Made by a program: the position numbers and the translations under genes. Positions 15,306 to 24,645 of a DNA stretch of 64,000 nucleotides are shown in pieces. The first letter of the stretch is position 1. Each line of letters begins with the position of its first letter. Below the pieces are notes generated by a model. That model worked only from the letters and a program-made list of their open reading frames with translations, was not told the origin of the DNA and ran no database searches. Origin of the DNA: Streptomyces canus (GTDB lineage Bacteria > Actinomycetota > Actinomycetes > Streptomycetales > Streptomycetaceae). Location of the stretch: the NCBI RefSeq assembly GCF_001514145.1, contig NZ_KQ948663.1, positions 288,438-352,437 of the forward strand, read 5' to 3'.

Positions 15306-16174
15306 CCACCGTCAGCCCTCCCGTCGTGCGCACCGCGAACGAGCGGCGGCGCACCGGTTCGATCGCCTGGCACCTGGGCGCGCTCGCCGTCCTCGCGGTC
15401 GTCCTGTACCCCGTGATCTGGGTGCTCGGCGCCTCGTTCAAGCCCAGCAAGGACATCATTGCCAGCATCGACCTGCTGCCGTCCAAGCCGGTCTGGGCGA
15501 ACTTCTCCGGTCTCGCCGACGGCATCTCCGGCATCTCCATCGGCACGTTCTTCACGAACTCGCTGATGTACGCGGGACTCGCCGTGGCCGGTGTCGTGAT
15601 CTCCAGCTCGCTGACCGCGTACGCCTTCGCCAAGATCAGGTTCGCCGGGCGGAACCTGCTGTTCACCCTGATGATCGGCACACTGCTGCTGCCGTATCAC
15701 GTGCTGCTCATCCCGCAGTACGTGATGTTCCGGAAGCTGGAACTCGTCGACACGCTGGTGCCGCTCGTGGCCGGCAAGTTCCTGGCGACGGAGGCGTTCT
15801 TCGTCTTCCTGATGGTGCAGTTCATGCGCGGACTGCCGCGCGAACTGGACGAGGCCGCCAAGCTCGACGGCTGCGGGCACCTGAGGACCTACTGGTCGAT
15901 CGTGCTGCCGCTGTGCCGCCCTGCCCTCATCACCAGCGCCATCTTCACCTTCATCAACGCGTGGAACGACTTCATGGGGCCGTTGATCTACCTCAACACT
16001 CCCGACAAGTACACCGTCTCGCTGGGCCTGATGATGTTCCGCGATCAGGAGGGCATCTCCAACTACGGCAGCATGATCGCGATGTCGCTGGTGGCGCTGG
16101 TGCCGGTCATCGCCTTCTTCATGGCCTTCCAGCGCTACCTCATCGACGGCATGGCGACGTCCGGACTGAAGTGA
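15302..16174 (+). CDS. Sugar ABC transporter permease, MalG type
   Basis: 290 residues with six predicted transmembrane helices. The EAA loop DEAAKLDGCGHLRTYWSIVL lies at about residues 180-200, and the typical FTFINAWNDFMGPLIYL follows. GTG 15302 overlaps the upstream permease stop (GTGA), so the two are coupled and probably made in equal amounts. Confidence 0.93.
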   Translation: MTTVSPPVVRTANERRRTGSIAWHLGALAVLAVVLYPVIWVLGASFKPSKDIIASIDLLPSKPVWANFSGLADGISGISIGTFFTNSLMYAGLAVAGVVISSSLTAYAFAKIRFAGRNLLFTLMIGTLLLPYHVLLIPQYVMFRKLELVDTLVPLVAGKFLATEAFFVFLMVQFMRGLPRELDEAAKLDGCGHLRTYWSIVLPLCRPALITSAIFTFINAWNDFMGPLIYLNTPDKYTVSLGLMMFRDQEGISNYGSMIAMSLVALVPVIAFFMAFQRYLIDGMATSGLK

Positions 16175-16184
16175 GGCGGTCAGC

Positions 16185-16781
16185 ATGGCGCAAGCGCGTG
16201 TGAAGGCGCGTCGCAGGGCCTCCGTGTTCGGCGGCGAGCGCTTCGCTCTCTTCGCCGAGACCCTGCTGACCGGCGTGTGGATCGCCGTGGCCTGTCTCGG
16301 ACTCGTCACCTACCCGGCGGCCTTCGCCGCCGGGGCACGGCATCTGCGACGGCGTACGGGCCACGAGGGCGGCGGCTGGCGGGAGTTCGTCGCGGACTTC
16401 CGTACGGCCGTGCGCCGCGGGTGGCTCGTCGGGGTCGCCGGGTGGGTCGCGGCGGCCGCGGTCTGGGTGGACGTCCAGGCCGCGCGGGCCGGGATCCCCG
16501 GCGGCCCTCTCGTCGGGGCCGTCGGCCTGTTCGCGCTGATCGGCCTCGCGGTGGCCGGGCTGCGCGCGGCGGCGGTCTGGACACCGGGCGCCTCCTGGCG
16601 GGCGCTGCTCGCGGACGCCGTACGCCGGACCCTGCGCGACCCCGCCGGGTCCTTCCTGATCGTCGCCGGCCTGGCCGTCGTGGCCCTGTCCGCAGGGTTC
16701 ATCGCGCCGCTGGCGGTCCCGGTCCTCGGGGCCGTCGCGGCGGCGGCCGTCGCCGTGGAGGAGCGCTACCGGCGCCGCTGA
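16185..16781 (+). CDS. DUF624/YesL-like membrane protein
   Basis: 198 residues with about four to five hydrophobic helices. It begins with a basic stretch and GGERFALFAETLLTGVWIAVACL, and has RRGWLVGVAGWVAAAAVW in the middle. Its size, topology and position directly after sugar permeases fit the YesL (DUF624) family, which in Bacillus sits next to the YesOPQ rhamnogalacturonan-saccharide importer. The function is unknown, possibly an accessory of transport. The assignment rests partly on context because the family is weakly conserved. Confidence 0.65.
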   Translation: MAQARVKARRRASVFGGERFALFAETLLTGVWIAVACLGLVTYPAAFAAGARHLRRRTGHEGGGWREFVADFRTAVRRGWLVGVAGWVAAAAVWVDVQAARAGIPGGPLVGAVGLFALIGLAVAGLRAAAVWTPGASWRALLADAVRRTLRDPAGSFLIVAGLAVVALSAGFIAPLAVPVLGAVAAAAVAVEERYRRR

Positions 16782-16870
16782 CGGGCGGCGCCCCCGATCC
16801 AGGTCGGCGCCCCCGGCGCCGCACCTCTCTCTGTCATGCCCCTGACCAGCCGCACATGGAAGGAATGGCC

Positions 16871-19606
16871 ATGTCCCCCATCCCCCGCAGGTCCATCCTC
16901 AAAGCCGCCGCCGTCGCCGGTGCCGCCGCACAGTTCAGCTGGGCGCTGGGCGCCAAGGACGCGCAGGCCGCGCCGAGAGCCGCCGAGGCCGACGACTCTC
17001 CCGTGACCCTGGACTGGCTGGAGGACGGCGGGCTCGGTGCCGCGCCCGGCTCCACCGTCGGTGTCCCGTGGCCGAAGGGCGTCTATCAGCAGGACCAGAA
17101 GTTCGCGGTCACGGACGCCGACGGCAAGGCCGTGCCGGCTCAGTCCTGGCCGATCGCCTACTGGCCCGACGGTTCGCTCAAGTGGACCGCCCACGCGGTC
17201 AGTTCGGGCAACGGCAAGCTGTCGCTGAGCGCCGGTGACGCCGCCGTACCCGACAAGAAGGTCACCGTCGACCAGAGCGGCGGCACGATCACCGTCTCCA
17301 CCGGGGTCATCACCGCCAAGATCGGCAAGTCGGGCGCCACGCTCATCAAGTCGGTCACCCGCGGGTCGACGGAGATCGCCAAGAACGGGCGGCTCGTGCT
17401 GGTCCGCCAGCCCGAGATCGAGGACGAGGACCAGGGCACGGTCAAGACCGAGCGCTTCGAGGGGGCCATCTCCGAGGTCACCGTCGAACAGTCGGGCCCG
17501 GTCCGCGCGGTCGTCAAGATCGACGGCAAGCACCGCAAGGGCAGCCGGAGTTGGCTGCCGTTCTCGATCCGGCTCTACTTCTACGCGGGCGCCGACTCCT
17601 TCCGCATGGTGCACACCATCACCTACGACGGCACCCAGGAACCCGGCAAGGCGAGCGGCGACTTCATCCGCGGCCTCGGCGTCCGCTTCACCGTGCCGAT
17701 GCGCGACCAGTCCTACGACCGGCACATCCGCATCGGCGGCGAGGGCACCGGTCTGCTGCGCGAGGCCGTCAAGGGCATCACCGGTCTGCGCCGCGACCCC
17801 GGTGCCGCCGTCCAGGCCGCCCAGTACGCGGGCGAGAAGCTGCCCGACCCGGCCACCTGGGACCAGCGGGTCACCACCCGGCTCCAGTACATCCCCGAGT
17901 GGGGCGACTACACCCTCTCCCAGCTCTCCGCCGACGGCTTCACCCTGCGCAAGCGCACCAAGAAGGGACACGGCTGGATCGGTGCCGGCGGCGGCAGGCG
18001 GGCCTCCGGGTTCGGTTACGTCGGTGGCGCGAGCGGCGGATTCTCCTTCGGCCTCAGGGACTTCTGGGAGAAGCACCCCTCCCAGCTCGACATCCGCGAC
18101 GCCCAGACCGACGAGGCCGAGGTCACCCTCTGGCTCTGGTCGCCCGAGGCGCAGCCCATGGACCTGCGCTTCTACCACGACGGCATGGGCCAGGACACCT
18201 TCGCGGAGCAGCTCGAAGGCCTCAACATCACCTACGAGGACTACGAGCCCGAGTTCGGCACGCCCTACGGCATCGCCCGCACGTCGGAACTGCTGTTCTG
18301 GGCCAACGAGTCGACACCGTCACCGGCGGCCCTGGCCCAACAGGTCGAGGCCGTCAGGGTGTTGCCCCAGCTCGCCGCACCGCCCAAGCAGCTCATCAAG
18401 GCGAAGGTCTTCGGGCCGGGTCTGTACTCCGAGCCCGACCGCTCGACCCCGGCCAAGGCGAAGATCGAGGACCACCTCGACTTCCTGTTCACCTACTACA
18501 AGGACCAGGTGGAGCAGCGCCGTTGGTACGGCTTCTGGGACTACGGCGACATCATGCACACCTATGACACCGTCAGGCACCAGTGGCGGTACGACATCGG
18601 TGGCTATGCCTGGGACAACTCCGAACTGTCGCCGGACCTCTGGCTCTGGTTCGCGTACATCAGGTCGGGTCGCGCGGACATCTTCCGGTTCGCCGAGGCC
18701 ATGACGCGGCATACCGGCGAAGTGGACGTGTACCACCTGGGGCAGTGGGCCGGACTCGGCACCAGGCACGGTGTGCAGCACTACGCCGACAGCGCCAAGC
18801 AACAGCGCATCGCCAACACGACGTACCGGCGCTACTACTACTTCCTCACCGCGGACGAGCGCGTCGGCGACCTCATGCACGCCAACGTCGACTCCGACGA
18901 GACGTTCCTCGTGCTCGACCCGCTGCGCAAGGTCCGCACCGACCCCTACACGCCGGACCGGCACGCCCTGTCGGTCGGTTTCGGCACGGACTGGAGCGGG
19001 CTGGTCTCGGCCTGGCTGACCGAGTGGGAGCGCAAGGGCCCCAAGTGGGAGAAGGCCAAGGCCCGCGTGCTGTCGACGATGGAGGGCATCGCGGCCCAGC
19101 CCAACGGATTCGTGCAGGGCAGCGGACTGTACGACCTCGACACGGGCAAGTTCGCGGTGGCCTCGACGCCCGTCGTCGGGGTCTCGCACCTCTCCGCCGT
19201 GTTCGGGCTCAACGAGCTGTGCGCCGAGCTCATCGACCTCGTCGACATGCCGAAGTTCAACGAGGCGTACTTCGACTACTGCCGCTACTTCAACGCGAGC
19301 AAGGCCGAGCAGGCCGCGCGTTACGGGTCCAATTTCGGGTCGCTGCTGCTGTTCCAGGGGCACTCGCGGCTGGACGCGTACGCGGCCGTGCAGACCGGGG
19401 ACGCGAAGCTGGCCACGCGCGCGTGGGAGAAGTTCTACAACTCCGACGGGTACAAGGAGTCCGCGCCCTGGAAGACGGAGGCGTTGAGCGGGCCGGTCTC
19501 GTTGGTGGCGGGCAGTGAGGCGGCCTGGGTGTCGACGAACGACACCGCGTTGTACGGGCTCGCCGCCATCGAGAACCTGGCGTTGCTCGGGGACAAGATG
19601 CCGTAA
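16871..19606 (+). CDS. Tat-exported YetA-like / exo-rhamnogalacturonan lyase (PL26-like) protein
   Basis: 911 residues. The start ATG 16871 is set by GGAAGG 7 nt upstream; ATG 16865 and 16856 are less well placed. The N-terminal RRSILKAAAVAGAAA plus cleavage-like AQA-AP is a Tat signal. The mature protein begins LDWLEDGGLGAAPGSTVG, the RIFT-barrel start seen in YetA and the fungal exo-rhamnogalacturonan lyase PcRGLX. A beta-rich centre and a large helical C-terminal region follow, with WYGFWDYGDIMHTYD, YDIGGYAWDNSELSPDLWLW and YHLGQWAGLGTRHGVQHYAD, consistent with an alpha/alpha toroid. It probably cleaves rhamnogalacturonan-type pectin outside the cell to feed the importer. The enzyme class is inferred, not proven. 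Confidence 0.75.
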   Translation: MSPIPRRSILKAAAVAGAAAQFSWALGAKDAQAAPRAAEADDSPVTLDWLEDGGLGAAPGSTVGVPWPKGVYQQDQKFAVTDADGKAVPAQSWPIAYWPDGSLKWTAHAVSSGNGKLSLSAGDAAVPDKKVTVDQSGGTITVSTGVITAKIGKSGATLIKSVTRGSTEIAKNGRLVLVRQPEIEDEDQGTVKTERFEGAISEVTVEQSGPVRAVVKIDGKHRKGSRSWLPFSIRLYFYAGADSFRMVHTITYDGTQEPGKASGDFIRGLGVRFTVPMRDQSYDRHIRIGGEGTGLLREAVKGITGLRRDPGAAVQAAQYAGEKLPDPATWDQRVTTRLQYIPEWGDYTLSQLSADGFTLRKRTKKGHGWIGAGGGRRASGFGYVGGASGGFSFGLRDFWEKHPSQLDIRDAQTDEAEVTLWLWSPEAQPMDLRFYHDGMGQDTFAEQLEGLNITYEDYEPEFGTPYGIARTSELLFWANESTPSPAALAQQVEAVRVLPQLAAPPKQLIKAKVFGPGLYSEPDRSTPAKAKIEDHLDFLFTYYKDQVEQRRWYGFWDYGDIMHTYDTVRHQWRYDIGGYAWDNSELSPDLWLWFAYIRSGRADIFRFAEAMTRHTGEVDVYHLGQWAGLGTRHGVQHYADSAKQQRIANTTYRRYYYFLTADERVGDLMHANVDSDETFLVLDPLRKVRTDPYTPDRHALSVGFGTDWSGLVSAWLTEWERKGPKWEKAKARVLSTMEGIAAQPNGFVQGSGLYDLDTGKFAVASTPVVGVSHLSAVFGLNELCAELIDLVDMPKFNEAYFDYCRYFNASKAEQAARYGSNFGSLLLFQGHSRLDAYAAVQTGDAKLATRAWEKFYNSDGYKESAPWKTEALSGPVSLVAGSEAAWVSTNDTALYGLAAIENLALLGDKMP

Positions 19607-19613
19607 CGGTTCG

Positions 19614-19665
19614 TGGGGAACTGCGGGCCCCGTTGTGGCTGGTCGCGCAGTTCCCCGCGCCCCTG
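19614..19665. terminator. Repeat-derived terminator hairpin after the lyase gene
   Basis: GGGGAACTGCG (19615-19625) pairs with CGCAGTTCCCC (19646-19656). The right arm is part of the dispersed repeat GTCGCGCAGTTCCCCGCGCC (19643-19662). It lies between convergent genes. Confidence 0.65.
19631..19665 (+). repeat. Dispersed Streptomyces intergenic repeat, copy 3
   Basis: Core TGGTCGCGCAGTTCCCCGCG followed by CCCCTGAA. It matches copies at 3905-3925 and (inverted) 4183-4216, including the flanking GGTCG part shared with the second copy. Confidence 0.7.
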
Positions 19666-19675
19666 AAGGGGCGCT

Positions 19676-22054
19676 TCAGTGCATCTTGGTCAGGATGCTC
19701 CGGGCTCGTCGGGCATCCCGCAGGCGTTGTTCGTACGTCGCTCCCAGGGCCAGGAGCAGGAGGCCGGCCAGGGCCGGGGGCACCCAGCGGGGGAGGGCGT
19801 CGGTCACCTGGACGATGTACGGGGCCAGTTCGTGCAGGGCGTCCAGGAGCAGTACCGAGCCGCCCAGCAGGAGCGGGGCCTGGAGGTGGTGGCGGGCGCC
19901 GGCCAGGGTGACCAGCAGGGCCGCCACACCTAGCAGCAGGGGGCGCGTCCAGTGCGGGTCGCCCCAGGCGGCGAAGAGGCTCGGGACGAGCGTGGCAGCC
20001 AGGCCGGGGGCGTACGCCGTCCAGGACGAGGTCTGTGGGTCGCGGTGGTGGCGCAGGGCACCGACCAGCAGCGCGGGGATCGTGACCGGGAGGGTGTAGG
20101 CCTCCGGGGTGTCCACCTCCCAGCCCGCCAGACGGACCCAGGTGGCCGCGAGGAACAGGGCCGCGGCCACGTATCCGGCGGGGCGGCGGTCGGTACGGAT
20201 CGCCGTGCCCGCGGTGATCACTCCGCACAGGGCCAGGACCGTGGCGAGCAGGGGCAGGTCTGTCGCCGCCAGTGCGATGGCGAGGACTCCGGCCGTCGCT
20301 CCGGCCGCCTCGACCGGCACGGTGGCCTTCGAGTCGCCGAGGCGCCGGGCGAGGAAGGCCGCGGCCACGGGGACCACCAGGACCAGCAGGGCGGTGTGCG
20401 GCGGCGACCAGTCCGCGGCGGATCCGATCGCGACGGCCAGCGCGGCACCGTAGGCGAGAGCGGTGGGGGCGGTGATGGGGGCCAGGCGCCATGAGGCCGC
20501 AGTGAACAGCGCGACCAGGCCACAGAGCACGGTGAGTGTCGCCGGCTGGGAGGCCAGGGCGAGGCAGGCGAGGCTCGAGGACGTGCCCAGTGCCAGGACC
20601 AGGGCGGTGAGCCGCTGCCGTTGGAACACGGCCGCCGTGAGGATGCCGGCTGTTGTGGCGCCTTCGATCAACAGGCCCGCCACGTAGGGGAGTTCGAGCA
20701 CGGCGGGCAGGGTGATTGCGGTGGCGCAGGCCAGGCCCAGCGCGCCGGCCGTCGCCTTGGGCCGCCAGGCCGGGTCCCGTACCACCAGGGCGAGTACGGC
20801 CGCGACGGCTGCCAGGACGAGCGGTGCCGCCTCCGCGTGCGGCGGCCACGTCACGTCCACGGTCACGGCGCTGCGGGCGTCCGACGGGGTGCCGGTCCAC
20901 GCCCGCGAGGCCCAGCCGAGCGGGCCCAGCACGACGACGCCGACGACGGGCAGGGCCCACAGCAGGGACAGCGCCTGTACGGCTCCGGAGGCCCAGGCCA
21001 GACCCCGTCGTACGGTGTCCGGCAGCCGGTCGAGCCTGAGGGCCGCCAACAGGGCGATCCCGAAGGCGAGATGGGCCGGGACGGTCCACAGCTCGGGCAC
21101 CAGGGACCGTGCCGTTCCGCCGAGCGCTCCCACCGCGAGGAGCCCGGAAACGGTGGCGAGCCCGAGGGCCTGCCCGTTCGCCCGCGCTGCCGTACGACCG
21201 CCCTGCCACGCAGCGGCCAGCGCGATCGCGCTCGCGAGGAGAAGGAGCGCCGCCGCACGGGCGGCGGCGCTCGGGCCGGAGGCTGTCCAGGTCAGCAAGC
21301 CGGCCGCCAGTGCGCCCCAGGCGCCCACTCCGTACGCGCCGATCGCGGCGACCACGCGTACGGACCCGGGCGTCGTCCGGAGCGTCACAACCGTGTCGAA
21401 GCCGGCCGTCACCAGGAGCGCGGCCGTGAGGCCGTAGGAGCCCGCGTCGGCCGCGATCGCCCAGAAGAACAGCGGGAGTTGGGCCGCGACCAGGGCGGCC
21501 GGGCGGGGCAGGCGCAGGTCGGTGGCGCCCGGCAGCAGGCCGTACGCCGTCCAGAGCGCCGCGAGGAGGGCCGAGGCGACCGCCGTGTACGGCGCCCCGG
21601 GTGTCTCAAGGAAGACGGCCTCGTGCAGCGCGACCGCGTCCAGGACCGTCAGTGCCAGCCCCAGTCCCGCCACGGACTCGGCCGTCGAGCGCAGCCCGCG
21701 CTTCAGCAGCGGAAGCGGTGCGGCGAGCGCGGCCACCGTGACCGCGCCGAGCACCAGGGTCCGGCCGGTGATGCCCAGGTCACCCCAGCTGACCAGGGTG
21801 AACACCATCGCGGCGATCGTGAGCAGGACCCCGCCGAGCACCAGGAGCACGTTCTGCACGCTGGGTGCGCTCGCCTCGGGGCGAGGGGATGCGGCGGGCC
21901 TCGGCCCGGTCGGCTGCGGGGCCTGCCACTTCGGCTGGAGCGCCGCGACCAGCCAGGCCCGGCGGGCCAGCAACTGGGCCCGGCGAGCGTCCAGTTGCCA
22001 CAGCTCGGCGTCGAGGAGGCGGAGCTCCTCGGCCGGGGGCGGGATGTGCGTCAT
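19676..22054 (-). CDS. Large polytopic membrane protein (SCO7613 C-terminal-domain-like)
   Basis: 792 residues from ATG 22054; ATG 22090 would add 12 residues. A short N-terminal coiled-coil-like segment (EELRLLDAELWQLDARRAQLL, about residues 7-28) is followed by a Pro-rich linker and then twenty or more short hydrophobic helices rich in Ala, Leu, Val and Gly, such as VLLVLGGVLLTIAAMVFTLV. This layout matches large Actinobacteria membrane proteins of the SCO7613 type, whose function is unknown. No catalytic motif is visible. It is convergent with the lyase gene and divergent from the SRPBCC gene. Confidence 0.7.
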   Translation of the reverse strand: MTHIPPPAEELRLLDAELWQLDARRAQLLARRAWLVAALQPKWQAPQPTGPRPAASPRPEASAPSVQNVLLVLGGVLLTIAAMVFTLVSWGDLGITGRTLVLGAVTVAALAAPLPLLKRGLRSTAESVAGLGLALTVLDAVALHEAVFLETPGAPYTAVASALLAALWTAYGLLPGATDLRLPRPAALVAAQLPLFFWAIAADAGSYGLTAALLVTAGFDTVVTLRTTPGSVRVVAAIGAYGVGAWGALAAGLLTWTASGPSAAARAAALLLLASAIALAAAWQGGRTAARANGQALGLATVSGLLAVGALGGTARSLVPELWTVPAHLAFGIALLAALRLDRLPDTVRRGLAWASGAVQALSLLWALPVVGVVVLGPLGWASRAWTGTPSDARSAVTVDVTWPPHAEAAPLVLAAVAAVLALVVRDPAWRPKATAGALGLACATAITLPAVLELPYVAGLLIEGATTAGILTAAVFQRQRLTALVLALGTSSSLACLALASQPATLTVLCGLVALFTAASWRLAPITAPTALAYGAALAVAIGSAADWSPPHTALLVLVVPVAAAFLARRLGDSKATVPVEAAGATAGVLAIALAATDLPLLATVLALCGVITAGTAIRTDRRPAGYVAAALFLAATWVRLAGWEVDTPEAYTLPVTIPALLVGALRHHRDPQTSSWTAYAPGLAATLVPSLFAAWGDPHWTRPLLLGVAALLVTLAGARHHLQAPLLLGGSVLLLDALHELAPYIVQVTDALPRWVPPALAGLLLLALGATYEQRLRDARRARSILTKMH

Positions 22055-22138
22055 GCCCTGAAGTGTGGGCTGGGTCACGCGGCGCGACATGAGTACGCGT
22101 ACTCAAAACCTACTCGGATCCGATGCCAGACTCGCTCC

Positions 22139-22585
22139 ATGGACTGGACCCGATACCGCTTCCGCAGCCTGTGGTCCCTGCCCGCGAAGCCCGCGGTCGT
22201 CTACGACGTGCTGGAGCGCGCCGAGGAGTATCCGCGCTGGTGGCCCCAGGTGCGCGAGGTGCGACGGCTCGACGACACCAGCGGCGTGGTCACGATCCGC
22301 GCCGTGCTGCCGTACGACCTGGTCTTCACCGCGCGCGAGGTGCGGCGCGACCCGGAGGCCGGGGTGCTGGAGATCGAGATGGACGGCGATCTCGACGGCT
22401 GGGCGCGCTGGACGATCACCCCGGACGGGGACGGCAGCCTCGCCCGCTACGACCAGGTCACCGAGGTGCACAAACCACTGCTCCGGCGCTTCGCCGTGCC
22501 CGGACGGCCGGTCTTCCTGGCCAACCACCGTTGGATGATGCGTGCCGGGCGGCGGGGGCTCGTCGCGTACTTGGAAGCGGTTTGA
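22139..22585 (+). CDS. SRPBCC (START/polyketide cyclase-like) protein
   Basis: 148 residues. The N-terminus WSLPAKPAVVYDVLERAEEYPRWWPQV is typical of the SRPBCC helix-grip fold, and a long C-terminal helix region (ANHRWMMRAGRRGLVAYLEAV) closes the pocket. Members bind hydrophobic ligands or act as cyclases; the ligand here is unknown. ATG 22139 lacks a strong ribosome binding site and may be leaderless. It ends 39 nt before a tRNA gene. Confidence 0.82.
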   Translation: MDWTRYRFRSLWSLPAKPAVVYDVLERAEEYPRWWPQVREVRRLDDTSGVVTIRAVLPYDLVFTAREVRRDPEAGVLEIEMDGDLDGWARWTITPDGDGSLARYDQVTEVHKPLLRRFAVPGRPVFLANHRWMMRAGRRGLVAYLEAV

Positions 22586-22624
22586 AGGAAACCCGCGGGG
22601 ACCTGTATTGTTCAGTGCGTTCCC

Positions 22625-22696
22625 GGGCGATTAGCTCAGTGGGAGAGCGCTTCGTTCACACCGAAGAGGTCACTGGTTCGAACCCAGTATCGCCCA
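22625..22696 (+). tRNA. tRNA-Val(CAC), copy B
   Basis: 72-nt cloverleaf identical to the gene at 12591-12662, with anticodon CAC. Identity continues 8 nt past the 3' end (CACCCGGA counted from the acceptor end) and a few nt upstream (CCGGGCG). Confidence 0.95.
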
Positions 22697-22706
22697 CCCG
22701 GAAAAG

Positions 22707-22735
22707 ACCGGTCTGCACTCGCAGGCCGGTTTTTT
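22707..22735 (+). terminator. Rho-independent terminator of tRNA-Val copy B
   Basis: Stem ACCGGTCTGC/GCAGGCCGGT (one T-G pair) with loop ACTC, followed by a run of six T residues. This is a classic intrinsic terminator, rare in this GC-rich sequence. Confidence 0.9.
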
Positions 22736-22764
22736 GTGTCCAGTTGTGCGTCTTGGGGGGCGGC

Positions 22765-24570
22765 ATGAGTGGTGGGGCAGGCAGACGGAGACCGCGGAAG
22801 GCGGTCTCGATACGACGGCGCAGGGTGCGGTCCCTGATCGTCATGCTCGTCGTCCTGACGGTGTTCGGTGGGGTCGCCGCTCTGGCGCAGACCCTCGCCA
22901 ACAAGGAGCGGGTCACCTCGATGTGGGTCGGTGCCGAGATACGCGCCGACGGCAGCGCCCGGATCACCGAGGTCATCGACTACGACTTCGGGCACTCGGG
23001 GGACTCGCACGGCATCTTCCGGGACGTCCCGGGCTCGCCCTTCGAGGGGGACGACGTGCGGGTCGCCCTGGACGGCCACAAGGTCCCCTGGGAGGACACG
23101 TACGGCGACTACTACCGGGACGTGACGGGCGAGCAGCAGCTCGCCGACCGGCTCAAGGTGGGTGACCCCGACCGTCTCGTCAGCGGCGTCCACCGCTACC
23201 GCATCCAGTACACGCTGCCCGAAGTGGTGAAGGGCGGCAAACTGGCGTGGGACGCGGTCGGCACGGGCTGGAAGGTCGACCGCTCGCGTGTGGAGATCCA
23301 TGTCGTGGGCGCCCATGGGTTCACCGCTCTGCGCTGCCGGCACGGCAGTTGGGACAAGGGGAAGCCCTGCACGGCCGAGCAGAGCGAGCCGGGACACCTC
23401 GTGGTCGAGCTGGACAGGCTCAAGGGCAGCGAGGGGCTCACGCTGTACGCCACCGCGGAGAAGGCCAAGGCCGCCCGCGCGGCGGCACTGCCCGCGGCGC
23501 CCTCCGGCAAGGCCGTCGGTACGACCCTTCCGCACCCCCTGCACAACGGCGGGCTCTTCCTCGCCGTCGCGCTGGCCTGCGCCGCGCTGACCGTCTGTGC
23601 GCTGCGCATGGTGGGACGCGACCGGCTGGCGGGGGACGACGGGAGGGAACGCCGGGTCGAGGTCGAGCGGCTGGCCCGCGGCGTCACACCCTCCGCCGCA
23701 CCGCCCGAGGAGCTGACTCCGGCGCAGGGCGGCATCCTCCTCACCGAGCAGGTCGACCGACGGCACAAGGTGGCCTGGCTGCTCACCGCCGCGTCGGACG
23801 GTCATCTCACCATCCGGGGGGACGAGAAGCACCCGGTCCTGACGCGTCACTACTCCCAGGCGGGAATGGACCTGGAGGGCCGGGACATCCTGCGCACGAT
23901 GTTCTCCGGTCGTGACAGCCTGACCCTCGGAGCGCGCGACCCCTGGTTCCGGCAGGGCTGGGACGAACTCTCCGGCAAGCTGGAGAACTGGCGTACCACC
24001 AGCGGCCTGTGGGACACGGCCGCCAAGAAGCGCGTCCTCGGGTGGGGCGCGGTCGATGTGCTGGCGCTGCTCCTGGGTTTCGCCCTCGTGATCACCGGCG
24101 GCATCCTGAACGGCCGCCGGATCGCGGCGGGACTGCCCGTCCTGCTGGCCGGTGCCGTCGTCGCCGGTGTCGGCATCGCCGTCGCGGCCCGCTCCTGGGA
24201 GCTGGACCGGCGCACCCCGCGCGGCACCGACCTCTGGCTCCAGGTCGAGGCGTTCCGGCGCTACCTGGCCGACCCGAGCAGCCGCCCCGACGAACCGCCC
24301 GTCGGGGAGCAGGCGGACCGCTACGCGGCCTGGGCGGTGGCCCTGGGCGTCGAGTCCGCCTGGGAACGAGCGGTCAGCGCCTCCACGGCACGACCTGGTG
24401 GGCGCCGGCGATTCTCCCTCGACGTCACCGACGTCCTGCTCGCCGCGGTCGTGCTGTCCGCCGCCAGCCCGCCTTCCAGCTCCGGTGGATCCAGCAGCTC
24501 GGGAGGCGGCGGGTCCACCTCCGGGGACGTCGGCGGTGGCGCCGGGGGCGGAGGCGGCGGCTCCTGGTGA
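22765..24570 (+). CDS. DUF2207 membrane protein
   Basis: 601 residues. A basic N-terminus is followed by one membrane segment (SLIVMLVVLTVFGGVAALAQ). The extracellular domain has the DUF2207 hallmarks: ITEVIDYDFG, SHGIFRDVP, and HRYRIQYTLP. A second hydrophobic helix lies near residue 270 and a pair near 435-475, with a cytoplasmic part between them (PPEELTPAQGGILL, then AWLLTAASDGHLTI). The protein ends in a Ser/Gly-rich tail closing GGGGGGSW, common in this family. The function is unknown; an envelope role is likely. ATG 22765 is preceded by a GGGGGG stretch. Confidence 0.83.
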   Translation: MSGGAGRRRPRKAVSIRRRRVRSLIVMLVVLTVFGGVAALAQTLANKERVTSMWVGAEIRADGSARITEVIDYDFGHSGDSHGIFRDVPGSPFEGDDVRVALDGHKVPWEDTYGDYYRDVTGEQQLADRLKVGDPDRLVSGVHRYRIQYTLPEVVKGGKLAWDAVGTGWKVDRSRVEIHVVGAHGFTALRCRHGSWDKGKPCTAEQSEPGHLVVELDRLKGSEGLTLYATAEKAKAARAAALPAAPSGKAVGTTLPHPLHNGGLFLAVALACAALTVCALRMVGRDRLAGDDGRERRVEVERLARGVTPSAAPPEELTPAQGGILLTEQVDRRHKVAWLLTAASDGHLTIRGDEKHPVLTRHYSQAGMDLEGRDILRTMFSGRDSLTLGARDPWFRQGWDELSGKLENWRTTSGLWDTAAKKRVLGWGAVDVLALLLGFALVITGGILNGRRIAAGLPVLLAGAVVAGVGIAVAARSWELDRRTPRGTDLWLQVEAFRRYLADPSSRPDEPPVGEQADRYAAWAVALGVESAWERAVSASTARPGGRRRFSLDVTDVLLAAVVLSAASPPSSSGGSSSSGGGGSTSGDVGGGAGGGGGGSW

Positions 24571-24645
24571 CGCGGAGGCGGCGGCCCCCGGCCGGATGCG
24601 GGGCGTCGGTTCCGGTGCCCCGTTCCGTCACGCCGCCGCGTTCCG

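Noticed and set aside
19290..21209. 639-aa minus-strand frame
   Set aside because: Out of frame with the real large membrane protein gene and rich in Arg/Pro/Gly; a shadow.
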